A DNA stretch of 64,000 nt from Belliella kenyensis (GCF_022549675.1 NZ_JAKZGR010000006.1:1-64000), one strand, 5' to 3'; shown: positions 26,654-36,496, numbered from the stretch's first letter. Made by a program: numbers and translations. Notes: a model not told the origin generated them from the sequence alone.

Positions 26654-27717
26654 AGGTCAAGGGTTTGTTGTCTGTTTATTTTTCCAGAATCGGTCAAGGC
26701 AAATGTCTTTGTAGTGTAAATCTCTCTAGGTACAAGATATTTTTCTAACATTGCCTCCAGCTCTTTACGCAAAATGTATTCCTTTTTTTTGTCTTCTGAG
26801 GTTTCAAGGCATAAGACAAGCTTTTGACCAAGTTTTTCATCCCTTATACCAGCCAAAAAGTAGAGGATATTTCCGTATGTTTTTTTTATTGGCTCGTCAA
26901 TTTTTTGCTCTAATAATTCGGGATGGATTTTGATACCTCCAGAATTGATTACAAAATCAGCTCTCCCTAGCCAGCGAAAACTATCTCCATTTAGCAATTC
27001 GACTACATCATGTGTCTGAAGCCTATGCGCCAAAGCCATAGGTGCTTCTATCCATAAGCACTGCGCCCCATTGATCCCGATTTTTACAGATGGTAAGGTG
27101 TGATAGACCTGACTATCTTGCTGGAGGTTTGCCACAGCGACGTGAGAGACCGTCTCAGTCATGCCATAAGTTTGATAGGCTTTGATATTTTGATTTTTGA
27201 TTTTAGAGATAAGTTCTGGAGAACTTGCTGCGCCTCCTATGATCAAGGTATCGATTTGGCGAAGCCATTTCAAATCCGTATCCCACTCTATTCCAGAAGC
27301 CACTTGGAAGGGTACCATAGCTACAAAGTCAAAGGGAGATTGAAGCCATTCAGATTCGAAAGGCCTCGAGCTAGGCGGCGTAATGTAGATGTCTGCATCC
27401 CATAACATACCCCTTACAAGCATCATTTTGCCACCTATCATTCCAGTATGGATACATACAAGGATTTTAGGTGATTTTTTTATTTTGAAAAACTCGTAAG
27501 TCGCTAGTGCAGAAGCGATCATTTGTGACCTTTTGATTTCTATAGTTTTTGGTGATCCAGTTGATCCTGATGTTTGCTGGAAAAAGGTGTCTTCACCAGA
27601 GAGCCAAGCCTCACAGAATGTCAAGCAAGAGGTATAATAAGGGTCGATCTCCTGCCAGGCTTTTGCTTTCACTTGTTCAAAACTGTACGACCGATGTGGT
27701 AGAATGATGCGTCCCAT
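26638..27717 (-). CDS. menE: o-Succinylbenzoate-CoA ligase (AMP-binding enzyme)
   Basis: 359 residues, short for the ANL superfamily but normal for Bacteroidota MenE. The phosphate-binding loop is FFQQTSGSTGSPKTIEIK (about 40-57), the A5 motif AYQTYGMTE, and the A8 region G-R-A-D-F-V-I-N-S-G-G-I-K. The C-terminal domain keeps the catalytic Lys in DSGKINRQ. It activates o-succinylbenzoate in menaquinone synthesis. It is divergent from menB, which supports the assignment over a generic acyl-CoA ligase. Confidence 0.85.
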   Translation of the reverse strand: MGRIILPHRSYSFEQVKAKAWQEIDPYYTSCLTFCEAWLSGEDTFFQQTSGSTGSPKTIEIKRSQMIASALATYEFFKIKKSPKILVCIHTGMIGGKMMLVRGMLWDADIYITPPSSRPFESEWLQSPFDFVAMVPFQVASGIEWDTDLKWLRQIDTLIIGGAASSPELISKIKNQNIKAYQTYGMTETVSHVAVANLQQDSQVYHTLPSVKIGINGAQCLWIEAPMALAHRLQTHDVVELLNGDSFRWLGRADFVINSGGIKIHPELLEQKIDEPIKKTYGNILYFLAGIRDEKLGQKLVLCLETSEDKKKEYILRKELEAMLEKYLVPREIYTTKTFALTDSGKINRQQTLDLCGLS

Positions 27718-27733
27718 AGATTTTTATATAGTT

Positions 27734-27765
27734 GCAAGGTAATGCCTTTATCAAAATTCAACAAA
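27734..27765 (-). promoter_or_regulatory. Putative promoter of menE
   Basis: On the minus strand TTTG (27765-27762) is followed after 20 bases by TACCTTGC (27741-27734), close to TAnnTTTG. The predicted start of transcription is about 10 bases before the menE ATG. Confidence 0.45.
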
Positions 27766-27816
27766 ATTCCCCTAAGCCTATTATCTTGCAAGAAATTAAT
27801 TTAAAATCTATACCCA

Positions 27817-28656
27817 ATGACTATAAACTGGAAAACAGCGAAAGAATACGAGGATATCACTTACAAAAAATGTGACGGTGTAGCTAGGATAGCTTTCAAC
27901 AGGCCGGAAGTAAGAAATGCATTCAGGCCAAAAACAACCAGTGAATTGTATGATGCTTTCTATGATGCCATGGAAGACACCGAAATAGGCGTCGTGTTAT
28001 TATCTGCAGAAGGGCCATCACCCAAGGATGGAGTATATGCATTTTGCTCTGGTGGAGATCAGCGGGCCAGAGGGCATCAGGGATATGTAGGTGAAGATGG
28101 CTACCACCGATTGAATATCCTAGAAGTACAGCGCTTGATCAGGTTCATGCCAAAAGTAGTGATAGCAGTAGTGCCTGGATGGGCAGTAGGAGGAGGACAT
28201 TCTTTGCATGTAGTATGTGATATGACCCTGGCGAGTAAGGAACATGCTATATTCAAACAAACTGACGCAGATGTGACCAGCTTTGATGGAGGATATGGCT
28301 CGGCTTATCTTGCCAAGATGGTCGGTCAGAAGCGGGCTAGAGAGATTTTTTTCTTGGGGAGAAATTATTCCGCTCAAGAAGCCTATGAGATGGGAATGGT
28401 CAATGCTGTAGTGCCACATGCTGAGCTGGAGGATACGGCTTACGAATGGGCTCAAGAGATTTTGGCCAAATCACCTACTTCTATCAAAATGCTCAAATTC
28501 GCATTCAATTTGACAGATGATGGCATGGTAGGTCAGCAAGTTTTTGCAGGAGAGGCTACTAGATTAGCGTATATGACAGATGAAGCCAAGGAAGGAAGAA
28601 ATGCGTTTTTAGAAAAGCGTAAACCTAATTTCAAAGATGTCAAGTGGATTCCTTGA
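27817..28656 (+). CDS. menB: 1,4-Dihydroxy-2-naphthoyl-CoA synthase
   Basis: 279 residues, crotonase fold. Shows the MenB features GGDQRARG (about 85-92), PGWAVGGGHSLHVVCD (oxyanion Gly) and KQTDADVTSFDGGYGSAYL, with the MenB-specific Asp and Tyr. It closes the naphthoquinone ring of o-succinylbenzoyl-CoA in menaquinone synthesis. Divergent from menE with a 99-base shared promoter region. Length is typical (E. coli MenB is 285). Confidence 0.94.
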   Translation: MTINWKTAKEYEDITYKKCDGVARIAFNRPEVRNAFRPKTTSELYDAFYDAMEDTEIGVVLLSAEGPSPKDGVYAFCSGGDQRARGHQGYVGEDGYHRLNILEVQRLIRFMPKVVIAVVPGWAVGGGHSLHVVCDMTLASKEHAIFKQTDADVTSFDGGYGSAYLAKMVGQKRAREIFFLGRNYSAQEAYEMGMVNAVVPHAELEDTAYEWAQEILAKSPTSIKMLKFAFNLTDDGMVGQQVFAGEATRLAYMTDEAKEGRNAFLEKRKPNFKDVKWIP

Positions 28657-28759
28657 TATTGATTAAAAAAAACTCACATTTAGCGACGTAATCAAATTCT
28701 CTTCGAATAGTCTTGAAAGCAAACTAGAGATGATTCGATTTTTGAAAAAATTTAAATAA

Positions 28760-29578
28760 ATGAAAGTAGCCATTCAAGGAATTCCAGGATCTTTTCATCA
28801 CCAAGTAGCTTTGAATTGCTTTGGGGAAGGTACAGAGATTTTGGGATTCAGGACCTTTGAAGAAGTAGCCAGATGCGTAAGCAGTAATGCTTGTGACTTT
28901 GGTGTGCTTGCTATTGAAAACTCTATCGCAGGAGCCATTCTTCCCAATTATGAACTGATAGATAGGCATGAGTTGACGATCAAAGATGAATATTACCTGC
29001 CAATCTCACATAATCTAATGTGTCTCAAAGGTCAAAGTATAGATCAGATAGAGGAAGTGCGTTCCCATCCTATGGCATTGCTCCAGTGTAAAAAATTCTT
29101 TGAGTCCCATCCTCATATCAAACTTGTAGATGATATAGATACGGCCTCGGTCGCCAAACGCATCAGGGATGAAAAGCTAAAAAGAGTGGCAGCAATAGCC
29201 AGTACTACAGCGGCTAGGATTTATGCTCTCGATATTTTGGCTAGTGATATTCAGACCGTAAAAGATAATTTTACGAGATTTATCATCTTGCAAAAACCAT
29301 TGCTCGAATTGGGTTTTCTCAAACCTAACAAAGCCTCTATAAAAGTGACTGTAAAAAATGAAAAGGGTATACTCGCAAAGCTACTTTCTAAAATTAGCGA
29401 GTTTGATCTTGACTTGAGCAAGATTCAATCCATACCAGTGATTGACAAGCCTTGGGAATATGCTTTTTTTGTTGATTTGCAATTTGAAGAGTATGACCGA
29501 TACCAAGCTGCAATGAGAGCCATCAGGGATAACTATGGTCAGGTTAAGGTATTTGGTGAATATACAAACAGAAAGTAA
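28760..29578 (+). CDS. pheA: Prephenate dehydratase
   Basis: 272 residues, monofunctional: a periplasmic-binding-like catalytic domain (1-180) and a C-terminal ACT domain (about 195-270). The catalytic Thr is near residue 172 in DNFTRFIIL. It converts prephenate to phenylpyruvate. In the ACT domain the usual ESRP effector motif reads Q-S-I-P before EYAFFVD, so classical Phe inhibition may be altered. The stop codon overlaps the aminotransferase ATG by one base (TAATG). Confidence 0.94.
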   Translation: MKVAIQGIPGSFHHQVALNCFGEGTEILGFRTFEEVARCVSSNACDFGVLAIENSIAGAILPNYELIDRHELTIKDEYYLPISHNLMCLKGQSIDQIEEVRSHPMALLQCKKFFESHPHIKLVDDIDTASVAKRIRDEKLKRVAAIASTTAARIYALDILASDIQTVKDNFTRFIILQKPLLELGFLKPNKASIKVTVKNEKGILAKLLSKISEFDLDLSKIQSIPVIDKPWEYAFFVDLQFEEYDRYQAAMRAIRDNYGQVKVFGEYTNRK

Positions 29579-30723
29579 TGAAAGGGTTCTCAACCAGGTT
29601 AGCACATATCCAGGAGTACTATTTTTCTCAAAAACTCAAAGAAGTGAGGGAGCTTATCCAGGCTGGTCATGAGGTAATCAATATGGGTATAGGTAGTCCA
29701 GACTTACCACCTCACCCGAATGTGATAGCGGCTTTGACTGAGGTTGCAGTAGAGCCCAATGCTCATGGCTATCAGGGTTATCAAGGTATTCCAGCATTAA
29801 GAACAGGTTTTGCAAGATTTTACCAGAAGCATTATCAAGTCGAACTTGACCCAGATAGGGAAATATTGCCCCTGTTGGGTTCCAAAGAAGGAATTGTTCA
29901 TGTCTCATTAGCTTTTTTAGATGCTGGTGATGAAGTACTTATTCCAAATCCAGGATATCCCACATATGCTTCAGCATGTCAGCTTGTCGGCGCAAAAGCA
30001 GTACCTTATGATTTGAGAGCTTCAAATAATTGGATGCCTGATTTCGAAGCATTGGAAAAGATGGATCTTAGCAAAGTGAAACTGATGTGGGTAAATTATC
30101 CGCATATGCCCACTGGCGCTCGGGCTGATGTTCATGTTTTCGCAAAGTTGCTGGATTTTGGAAGAAGGCATGAGATTTTGATTGTCCATGACAACCCTTA
30201 CAGTTTTATTCTAGAGGATGATCCCAAAAGTATCATGTCCCTGGATGGAGCATTTGAAGTGGCTATGGAGCTCAACTCCCTGAGTAAGACTTCCAATATG
30301 GCAGGATGGAGGATAGGTGTACTGGTGGGCAAGGCAGATTATATCGGTGCGGTATTGAAGGTCAAAAGTAATATGGATTCAGGGATGTTTTTGGGTGTTC
30401 AGCATGGAGCTATTGCAGCACTTGAGCTAAGCGATACATGGTATAAGGACTTGAATCAAATTTATCTCAGCAGACGAAGATTGATTTGGCATTTGGCAGA
30501 AAAACTTCATTTGGAAGTAGATAAACATGCTGTAGGCATGTTTGTGTGGGCAAAGATGATGGATGGAAGTGATGATTATGCTCTGGTAGATAGCCTGCTG
30601 AAGAGTCATTATTTATTTGTGACGCCGGGGAGTATATTTGGAAGTAATGGAAGTGGATATATTAGATTTTCACTTTGTGTATCAGAAGATTTGATACAGG
30701 AAGCTATCAATAGGATAAAGTAA
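29578..30723 (+). CDS. Pyridoxal-phosphate aminotransferase (class I/II), probably aromatic
   Basis: 381 residues, fold type I. The PLP-binding Lys is near residue 237 in LNSLSKTSNMAGWRIG. Also visible are NYPHMPTGA, the D-N-P-Y segment, and the Arg of GYIRFSLCVS near the C-terminus. It resembles aspartate and LL-diaminopimelate aminotransferases. Its position between prephenate dehydratase and prephenate dehydrogenase, with 1-base and 12-base spacing, makes transamination of phenylpyruvate and hydroxyphenylpyruvate the likely role. Confidence 0.88.
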   Translation: MKGFSTRLAHIQEYYFSQKLKEVRELIQAGHEVINMGIGSPDLPPHPNVIAALTEVAVEPNAHGYQGYQGIPALRTGFARFYQKHYQVELDPDREILPLLGSKEGIVHVSLAFLDAGDEVLIPNPGYPTYASACQLVGAKAVPYDLRASNNWMPDFEALEKMDLSKVKLMWVNYPHMPTGARADVHVFAKLLDFGRRHEILIVHDNPYSFILEDDPKSIMSLDGAFEVAMELNSLSKTSNMAGWRIGVLVGKADYIGAVLKVKSNMDSGMFLGVQHGAIAALELSDTWYKDLNQIYLSRRRLIWHLAEKLHLEVDKHAVGMFVWAKMMDGSDDYALVDSLLKSHYLFVTPGSIFGSNGSGYIRFSLCVSEDLIQEAINRIK

Positions 30724-30735
30724 AATTATTTTAGA

Positions 30736-31584
30736 ATGAAAAAAATACACATTATCGGGCTAGGACTTTTAGGAGGTTCATTTGCCTTAGCCTTGAAGAA
30801 AGTAAAGCCAGAATATATTTTTACAGGATATGACAGCAATCCTAAAAATGTGGAGGATGCTTTGGCATTGGGGATCATTGAAGAATCAGCAGAGCAACCT
30901 CACGATGATACGGATCTGATCGTACTGGCGACACCGGCCAACACGTTAGAAGAGATACTCCTTGAAACACTAGATCAAGTAGGACCAAGTACGCTAGTGA
31001 TGGATTTTGGCTCTACAAAAGAAAACCTATGCAAAGCTGTATCACAACACCCCAAAAGAGCGCAATACCTTGCGGGTCACCCCATAGCTGGTACTGAGTA
31101 CTCTGGACCAAAAGCTGCATTGGCGGATTTATTGGACAAAAAGGTATTTATTATCTGCGAAATGGAGCTTACAGACGTTCATTTGAAAGCCATCGCATAT
31201 GAGGTGCTAGAGTCTTTGAATATGAAGTTGAGATTTATGGATCCTGAGGAGCATGATAGACATTTGGCATTTGTTTCACACCTTTCCCATGTATCTTCTT
31301 TTATGCTTGGTAAGACAGTTTTGGACAAGATGGAAGACGAAAAGAACATCTTTGACATGGCTGGATCTGGTTTTGCTTCCACGGTCAGGTTGGCAAAATC
31401 CTCAGCAGAAATGTGGGCACCTATTTTGGAAGAAAATAAAAGTAATGTATTGGAGGCATTGAGCTTATACATAGCCAATCTATCAAAATTCAGGGATAAA
31501 ATCATCGCTGATGACTACGATGGGCTGAAGGGTGAAATGAAAAAAATTAATAAAATAGGTGATATTTTGGATTTAGGAAGGTGA
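30736..31584 (+). CDS. tyrA: Prephenate dehydrogenase
   Basis: 282 residues. NAD-binding motif IIGLGLLGGSFALALKK, the catalytic-region GHPIAGTEYSGP, and HDRHLAFVSHLSHVSSFML. It oxidatively decarboxylates prephenate to hydroxyphenylpyruvate. There is no fused chorismate mutase or ACT domain. In many Bacteroidota a fused DAHP synthase/chorismate mutase gene follows; here the next gene is an unrelated SIMPL-domain protein after 250 bases. Confidence 0.94.
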   Translation: MKKIHIIGLGLLGGSFALALKKVKPEYIFTGYDSNPKNVEDALALGIIEESAEQPHDDTDLIVLATPANTLEEILLETLDQVGPSTLVMDFGSTKENLCKAVSQHPKRAQYLAGHPIAGTEYSGPKAALADLLDKKVFIICEMELTDVHLKAIAYEVLESLNMKLRFMDPEEHDRHLAFVSHLSHVSSFMLGKTVLDKMEDEKNIFDMAGSGFASTVRLAKSSAEMWAPILEENKSNVLEALSLYIANLSKFRDKIIADDYDGLKGEMKKINKIGDILDLGR

Positions 31585-31834
31585 AAACCATTCACTTAAT
31601 TCCCATGGTGGTAGCTTTTGAGACATTGTGCTTTATCTTATCGTCATGAGTTTGCATTGATTTAGAATGTAGACCTTGAAACTTTAAAGACACAAATTAA
31701 TTTCAATGAGAGACTAATTAACATATTTTAAGTAATTGTGGCTTGGGATTTGAAGATTAATACCTAAGAGAGCAAATAACATACAACTTGTTACCCAGAT
31801 CTCATTGAAGAGCAAATGTAAAATTTAAAACACT

Positions 31835-32557
31835 ATGAAAAAGTTACTCTTTTTATTACCTGTACTGATGTTGCCACTTTTTACAATGGCGCAGCAGCAA
31901 AATGTTCCGTCGATAGATGTAGATGGCGTAAGTGAGATCAAAGCCATGCCAGATCAAGCTACAATACAACTTAATCTGAGAGAGTTGAGAATGAAAGTAA
32001 GTGATGCAACTAATGCATTGAACAAAAAAACCAAAGCTATTGAAGATGCCTTGAAAAAGACAGGTGTCAAAGACTATGAATTTGTGGTAGACAACTATTA
32101 TGTCAATATCAACCGAGTATATCAACGCAACGCTTACAAAGACAGCGGATATGTAGCCAGTCAAAATGTAAAAATTGTAGTAAAACAAACAGATAAAGAC
32201 TTGGTCAAAATCGTAGAGGCAATCAATACAGCCGCTGATGAATTGACTTATAACTTGTCTTTTGGGATTTCTGAAGCAAAGAGAAAAACTTACCAAGAGC
32301 AATTGCTAGAGCTTGCTCTGAAGGATGCAAAGGCAAAAGCAGACATCATTGCCAAAACCATGGGAATTGAAAAAATCATGGTCTACAAAGTAAATTATAG
32401 CACAGGTTATACTTTTCAACCTATGGAGTATAGAATGGAGTCCGCTATGCTAAAAACAGCCTCAGCTGACCGCGTAGAGCCTACATTTAGTCCAGAGGAG
32501 CAAAAGCTTACAGACAGGGTCAATGTAAGTTTTGCATTTATAGTACATCAAATGTAA
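31835..32557 (+). CDS. SIMPL domain (DUF541) secreted protein
   Basis: 240 residues with a signal peptide (hydrophobic 4-18, cleavage near M-A-Q). One SIMPL/DUF541 domain: IDVDGVSEIKAMPDQATIQLNLRE at its start, a central helix pair with many Lys, and YRMESAMLKTAS toward the end. The family (YggE/BP26-like) forms periplasmic or surface oligomers, and its function is not settled. A monocistronic unit is likely, ended by the terminator at 32591. Confidence 0.88.
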   Translation: MKKLLFLLPVLMLPLFTMAQQQNVPSIDVDGVSEIKAMPDQATIQLNLRELRMKVSDATNALNKKTKAIEDALKKTGVKDYEFVVDNYYVNINRVYQRNAYKDSGYVASQNVKIVVKQTDKDLVKIVEAINTAADELTYNLSFGISEAKRKTYQEQLLELALKDAKAKADIIAKTMGIEKIMVYKVNYSTGYTFQPMEYRMESAMLKTASADRVEPTFSPEEQKLTDRVNVSFAFIVHQM

Positions 32558-32590
32558 TCCCTACATATTGGATATAAGTTTTAACCAAAG

Positions 32591-32627
32591 CTGGATGGTA
32601 ACATGGTCTACCATCCAGTTTTTTTTT
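32591..32627 (+). terminator. Intrinsic terminator after the SIMPL gene
   Basis: CTGGATGGTA (32591-32600) and TACCATCCAG (32609-32618) form a perfect 10-bp stem with an 8-base loop, followed by a run of nine T. Confidence 0.9.
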
Positions 32628-32840
32628 AGAGATCGTGTCGCATCTTTAAATTATTTGACAATGTTGTCTTTATTTTTAATGTTATCTCTTCCTTCCCAAG
32701 AATAAAATCCAAGACGATGATATCGGGCGTCCTTTTAGGACTCCTTGATGGCAGGTATTATTTTACGCTATTTCTTTTTTACTAAAAGTATGATGCAAAA
32801 GTCTTACAATAGCGTCTTATTTGGCCGCACCTGTTTACCC

Positions 32841-32879
32841 ATAGGTAGAGGCATATTTCAACTTTATTTCGCTTTGGCA
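32841..32879 (+). repeat. Solitary relative of the 27-bp minisatellite edge
   Basis: ATAGGTAGAGGCATAT is identical to bases 113-128 at the left edge of the minisatellite, and the next 23 bases (CAACTTTATTTCGCTTTGGCA) match the repeat unit less closely. There are no tandem copies here. The rest of the 468-base gap between 32557 and 33026 shows no gene. Confidence 0.7.
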
Positions 32880-33025
32880 ATACACTCGTGTTTCTTTCCT
32901 CTTATTTCTTCTCTATATTCTTGATTGAACACCATCTACAATCTAGCAATGGAAAATCGAGGATTCATAAAACATGTCATATAAAGCACCAAATTTTTCA
33001 CTAAGTGATATAAACTTATTCACTT

Positions 33026-34213
33026 ATGAACCAAAAACATACAATTTTCATCAAGCTTGTCATTTTTACGGTGCTTTTGAATAGCTGTGGAGAAGAAACT
33101 AAGCTAGTAAATCCCATCGAAGAATTGAGTCTTACATTGGTTGACTCTATTGTCGTTGAAGCGTTATCCCCACTCAATCTTTTTGATTTGAACCTTACTG
33201 CCGATAGGGCCCTAATGGTCGGTCGCAACAAGTCAGTGTATTTGACTGATTTGAAGGGGGAGATTATTAAGGAATTTAAATTGGCACATGATGGCCCAGA
33301 TGGGGTAGGAGCCAATGGTGCTTTTGGCTACAAGTTCTTAGATGACAATCGCTTTGTAGCCCAAGGGTTTATCAATCACTATTTTGTTTATGATTTTGAA
33401 GGGAATCAAATTTTCAAGAGCCCTTATCATACCATGGATGTTCATAGGCTTGTGATTTACAGGAATAGAACGATCTTTCATCCTTTCATGCACAATGGAA
33501 AGATGAAGATTTTGGGAGAGGATCATAATTTCTTCACAGATGATGAAATGAATCCAAGTAAAGTTGGCCTAGATTTTTATAAAAAGATCAGCAATATCTA
33601 TCAATATGACTTAGAGTCCGAAAAGTTGGAGATTTTGGATGCGTTTCCTGAAACTTGGGAGCCTAGAGTCAGTGAGCGATTTGTTGGAAGCAAGCTATCG
33701 ATGATCAGTCTTAATAGTACCAAGAAATCATTTGCTTTGATGCCCATCCAAGGCTCTCAGCTTTACATTTATGATTTAGGAGATGAAATCGAACTCAAGC
33801 ATGAAGTGAAATTAAATCACCCTGAAAGACCAGATTTTCCACCAACCATTTCTTTGGAGAGTTCTCCGCAAGATTACAATGATTATCCTGCTATCAATAA
33901 TGTGCTTTTCGCTGGAGATTATGGACTTGTCCAGTTTTTTTCCACAATTCCCAAAAGTAAAATGGAAGAGCTCCGTGCGATATCAGAACAGTATTTAGCT
34001 ACTCCAGAATACAAAGAAGCAAGCAAACAATATATTAGGCCATATTATATTGTTTTTAAGAATAATATTCAAATAGGAGTGATCAATGAATTACCTGTGG
34101 ATGGTACCATCGAAAGCTTGGACAGCGATGGGTATATATACATCAATGATAACATCAGTCCTAAAGTGGAGCGTGACTACAATGTCTTTTACAAAGTGAA
34201 AATAGATCACTAA
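33026..34213 (+). CDS. Lipoprotein with beta-propeller-like repeats, function unknown
   Basis: 395 residues. The N-terminal signal ends in L-L-N-S-C with the acylated Cys near residue 21. The body has repeating strand patterns of the kind seen in six-bladed propellers (FLDDNRFVAQGFINHYFVYD, SQLYIYDLGDEI, SDGYIYINDNISP). It resembles the Bacteroidota BF3164/DUF4221-type lipoproteins, but I cannot fix the family by eye. It should be anchored in the outer membrane or periplasm and appears to be a single-gene unit. Confidence 0.72.
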   Translation: MNQKHTIFIKLVIFTVLLNSCGEETKLVNPIEELSLTLVDSIVVEALSPLNLFDLNLTADRALMVGRNKSVYLTDLKGEIIKEFKLAHDGPDGVGANGAFGYKFLDDNRFVAQGFINHYFVYDFEGNQIFKSPYHTMDVHRLVIYRNRTIFHPFMHNGKMKILGEDHNFFTDDEMNPSKVGLDFYKKISNIYQYDLESEKLEILDAFPETWEPRVSERFVGSKLSMISLNSTKKSFALMPIQGSQLYIYDLGDEIELKHEVKLNHPERPDFPPTISLESSPQDYNDYPAINNVLFAGDYGLVQFFSTIPKSKMEELRAISEQYLATPEYKEASKQYIRPYYIVFKNNIQIGVINELPVDGTIESLDSDGYIYINDNISPKVERDYNVFYKVKIDH

Positions 34214-34341
34214 AATCTGCTGACCTTTCAGGTTTATATCGACTGACGATGAGTTGTTAGAAATAATCGAGTGAAACCTGGAAGGTTTATTGCTACTATA
34301 AATCAATTGAATACGACATTCTCTTGCAGATTTCAGGTAAA

Positions 34342-34379
34342 TAATAAAAAAAATGCCGGGTGAGTGAAGCCCGGCATTT
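34342..34379 (-). terminator. Intrinsic terminator of the beta-barrel gene
   Basis: AAATGCCGGG (34351-34360) and CCCGGCATTT (34370-34379) form a perfect 10-bp stem. The A-rich tract at 34343-34353 gives a U run when read on the minus strand, 67 bases after the end of the minus-strand gene. Confidence 0.85.
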
Positions 34380-34445
34380 GTGGTTGTAGTGATAGTTGGT
34401 TTAGTATTTTGTTATACTTTTTTCAAATATTGTGCCAAAAATTGA

Positions 34446-35144
34446 TCAATCTATGTAGAAATTGATACCTATAGAAGGTTGGATCATGTTTAAAGGAGAT
34501 CTTCTTACATTATAAATGAACTGACCATTTTCAACTCCATTAGGATCAGGCTCATAGCGTACGTCGTTTTTTGTAAGATAATCAAGAGGGCTAGTATGCT
34601 GATACATTAACCTTAGCTCAAGATTTCCTTTAATTTTTTCGCCAAGAGGAATAAATACCCCCCCACCGATTTGACTCATTCTAGCCCAAGAACCTAGGTC
34701 TTTTTCATTCTCTATAGGTTCTGCGGTAGCATTTTCTCGAATCTTATACCTGGTATAAGCATGAATGCCACCTACTTGAGCTTCTAGAAAAGGGAAAATG
34801 CTACCATATACTTCTGGGAAAAACCGAAATACCCCTGCTAAACTTAGTAAATTATTGTTTCTTCGGAGTCTCAACTCATCATTGAATCCTACATAGAGGT
34901 CATTTCGCTTTTCTAATGCTGTTCCATTGATTCCATAACCCACGCTGATACCTATTTCTACAGGTTGATTGGGTATCTGATAGTTTGTATATATGGCAAA
35001 TTCTGGAGTTTGCAATCTTCCAGCAGCCGCAGCAAAGTCACCTGTAGCGATTCCATGTTTATATTGCATCCCCCAAATAAAGTCTTGCCCATATAAACTA
35101 ATGCTTAAAAACGATAAGGCTATTAACAATAATTGTTTTTTCAT
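34446..35144 (-). CDS. Outer membrane beta-barrel protein
   Basis: 232 residues. A signal peptide (1-19, ending LYG-Q) is followed by alternating amphipathic strands (FAIYTNYQIPNQPVEIGISV, NLELRLMYQHTSPLDYL) and a terminal strand ending in the hydrophobic/aromatic pattern I-G-I-N-F-Y-I-D. This resembles the OmpA-barrel or PorT-like small barrels of Bacteroidota. No specific function can be given. Upstream, 35173-35195 has a near-perfect inverted repeat. Confidence 0.8.
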   Translation of the reverse strand: MKKQLLLIALSFLSISLYGQDFIWGMQYKHGIATGDFAAAAGRLQTPEFAIYTNYQIPNQPVEIGISVGYGINGTALEKRNDLYVGFNDELRLRRNNNLLSLAGVFRFFPEVYGSIFPFLEAQVGGIHAYTRYKIRENATAEPIENEKDLGSWARMSQIGGGVFIPLGEKIKGNLELRLMYQHTSPLDYLTKNDVRYEPDPNGVENGQFIYNVRRSPLNMIQPSIGINFYID

Positions 35145-35172
35145 GAATCATTTTCTTAAGATCAATTATACC

Positions 35173-35195
35173 AACGTATCCATAAGGATAACGTT
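35173..35195. promoter_or_regulatory. Inverted repeat upstream of the beta-barrel gene
   Basis: AACGTATCC and GGATAACGTT flank ATAA, giving a 9-bp stem with one bulged A. It lies 29 bases before the minus-strand start codon at 35144. It could be an operator or leader hairpin; there is no other support. Confidence 0.3.
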
Positions 35196-35750
35196 TAATT
35201 TGTTTTTCAACTTCAATTGGTTACTTTAGAGATCTAGTTATTTTGATTCGGGTTTAGTTTTTATAGAGTAGAAGCTGCTCATTTAGTTAATGATAGAAAG
35301 ACTTTTCTGATTTTGTGTGTCAGCTTAAAGATTTTAGGCATTTCATTTGATAAGGCATCTCAGAGAAGAAGCAGGTGTTATGCTTTGGTTTTTTAATGTT
35401 ACAGATAGGGATTTATTAATTGTTGAAAGTGATTTTGTATCATGTGCTACTGTCAAGTAGTGCATTCTTTCAGTTTATGGTTTTAGGGGGTTTCCGTAAA
35501 AGTTTTCGGGGATTATTATTCAAATTTTCTGATGCATCGAACTGCATGATGAATACTATCAGCATTCATTTTTCATAGCTACCGAATAAGAGATTTCTTA
35601 ATTCTTGAAGGTAATCGATATGGAATGAAGGGTGAAGTGATTTTTCGATTTTGCTTGGTGCATTAGACTCTTAGTTGGAGTCCAGAGACCACAAAAAAAA
35701 CGGGGCGTTTCCGAAAAGCCATAAGAGTAGGAAAATCTAACTTTATTAAA
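35196..35750. other. Long intergenic stretch before the aquaporin gene
   Basis: About 550 bases between two divergent genes. No coding frame, RNA gene or strong hairpin was recognised. It is AT-rich with scattered short direct repeats (CATGATG/CATTCATT types). Confidence 0.5.
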
Positions 35751-36428
35751 ATGAAAAAAAATTTAGCTGAATTCTTCGGTACTTTTTGGTTGGTACTTGG
35801 AGGTTGTGGTAGTGCAGTTTTGGCTGCGGGTTTCCCAGAAGTTGGGATAGGTCTAGTAGGGGTTTCATTAGCCTTTGGTTTGACAGTATTGACCATAGCA
35901 TATGCTCTGGGCCACATTTCAGGTGCTCATCTCAATCCGGCTGTTACGATTGGCCTATGGGCAGGAGGCAGGATTGAAGCGAAGGACATTTTACCTTATC
36001 TTGTTTTTCAAGTTTTGGGAGCGGTGGCAGCGGCAGGTGTGCTGTATGTCATAGTCACAGGAAATGGAAGTGAGATTGGTGGGTTTGCTGCTAATGGATA
36101 TGGAGAACACTCACCAGGGGGCTACAGCATGACAGCAGCTATAGTTACCGAGCTTGTCATGACCTTCATGTTTTTGATTATCATTTTAGGAGCCACAGAT
36201 AGCAAAGCTCCCGCTGGATTTGCAGGTCTTGCGATAGGTTTGGGATTGACATTGATCCATTTGATCAGTATTCCTGTGACCAATACCTCAGTGAATCCTG
36301 CCAGAAGTATCAGTCAAGCACTTTTTGTAGGCGACTGGGCATTGGCTCAACTTTGGCTATTTATCTTGATTCCTATAGTTGGTGCAGTGCTAGCCGGCAT
36401 GGTTTACAAGTATTTAAGTTCTGAATAA
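35751..36428 (+). CDS. aqpZ: Aquaporin Z-type water channel
   Basis: 225 residues, six membrane helices. The two pore motifs are NPA at 62-64 ([11 protein letters not shown]) and NPA at 182-184 (NTSVNPARS), with the selectivity-filter Arg at 185. The TSVNPARS form is that of water-selective AqpZ, not of glycerol facilitators (which have NPARD). E. coli AqpZ is 231 residues. Single-gene unit with its own terminator. Confidence 0.95.
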   Translation: MKKNLAEFFGTFWLVLGGCGSAVLAAGFPEVGIGLVGVSLAFGLTVLTIAYALGHISGAHLNPAVTIGLWAGGRIEAKDILPYLVFQVLGAVAAAGVLYVIVTGNGSEIGGFAANGYGEHSPGGYSMTAAIVTELVMTFMFLIIILGATDSKAPAGFAGLAIGLGLTLIHLISIPVTNTSVNPARSISQALFVGDWALAQLWLFILIPIVGAVLAGMVYKYLSSE

Positions 36429-36451
36429 AACTAATCTCAGGTTTTTAAGAG

Positions 36452-36496
36452 AAGTCTCTTGATTGATCGTAAAAGATTTGATCAAGAGACTTTTTT
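36452..36496 (+). terminator. Intrinsic terminator after aqpZ
   Basis: AAGTCTCTTGAT (36452-36463) and ATCAAGAGACTT (36481-36492) form a perfect 12-bp stem followed by a T run to 36496. Confidence 0.9.

Noticed and set aside
35145-35750. Small RNA or tRNA gene in the long gap before aqpZ
   Set aside because: No cloverleaf, no promoter-terminator pair and no conserved RNA motif could be found by eye.
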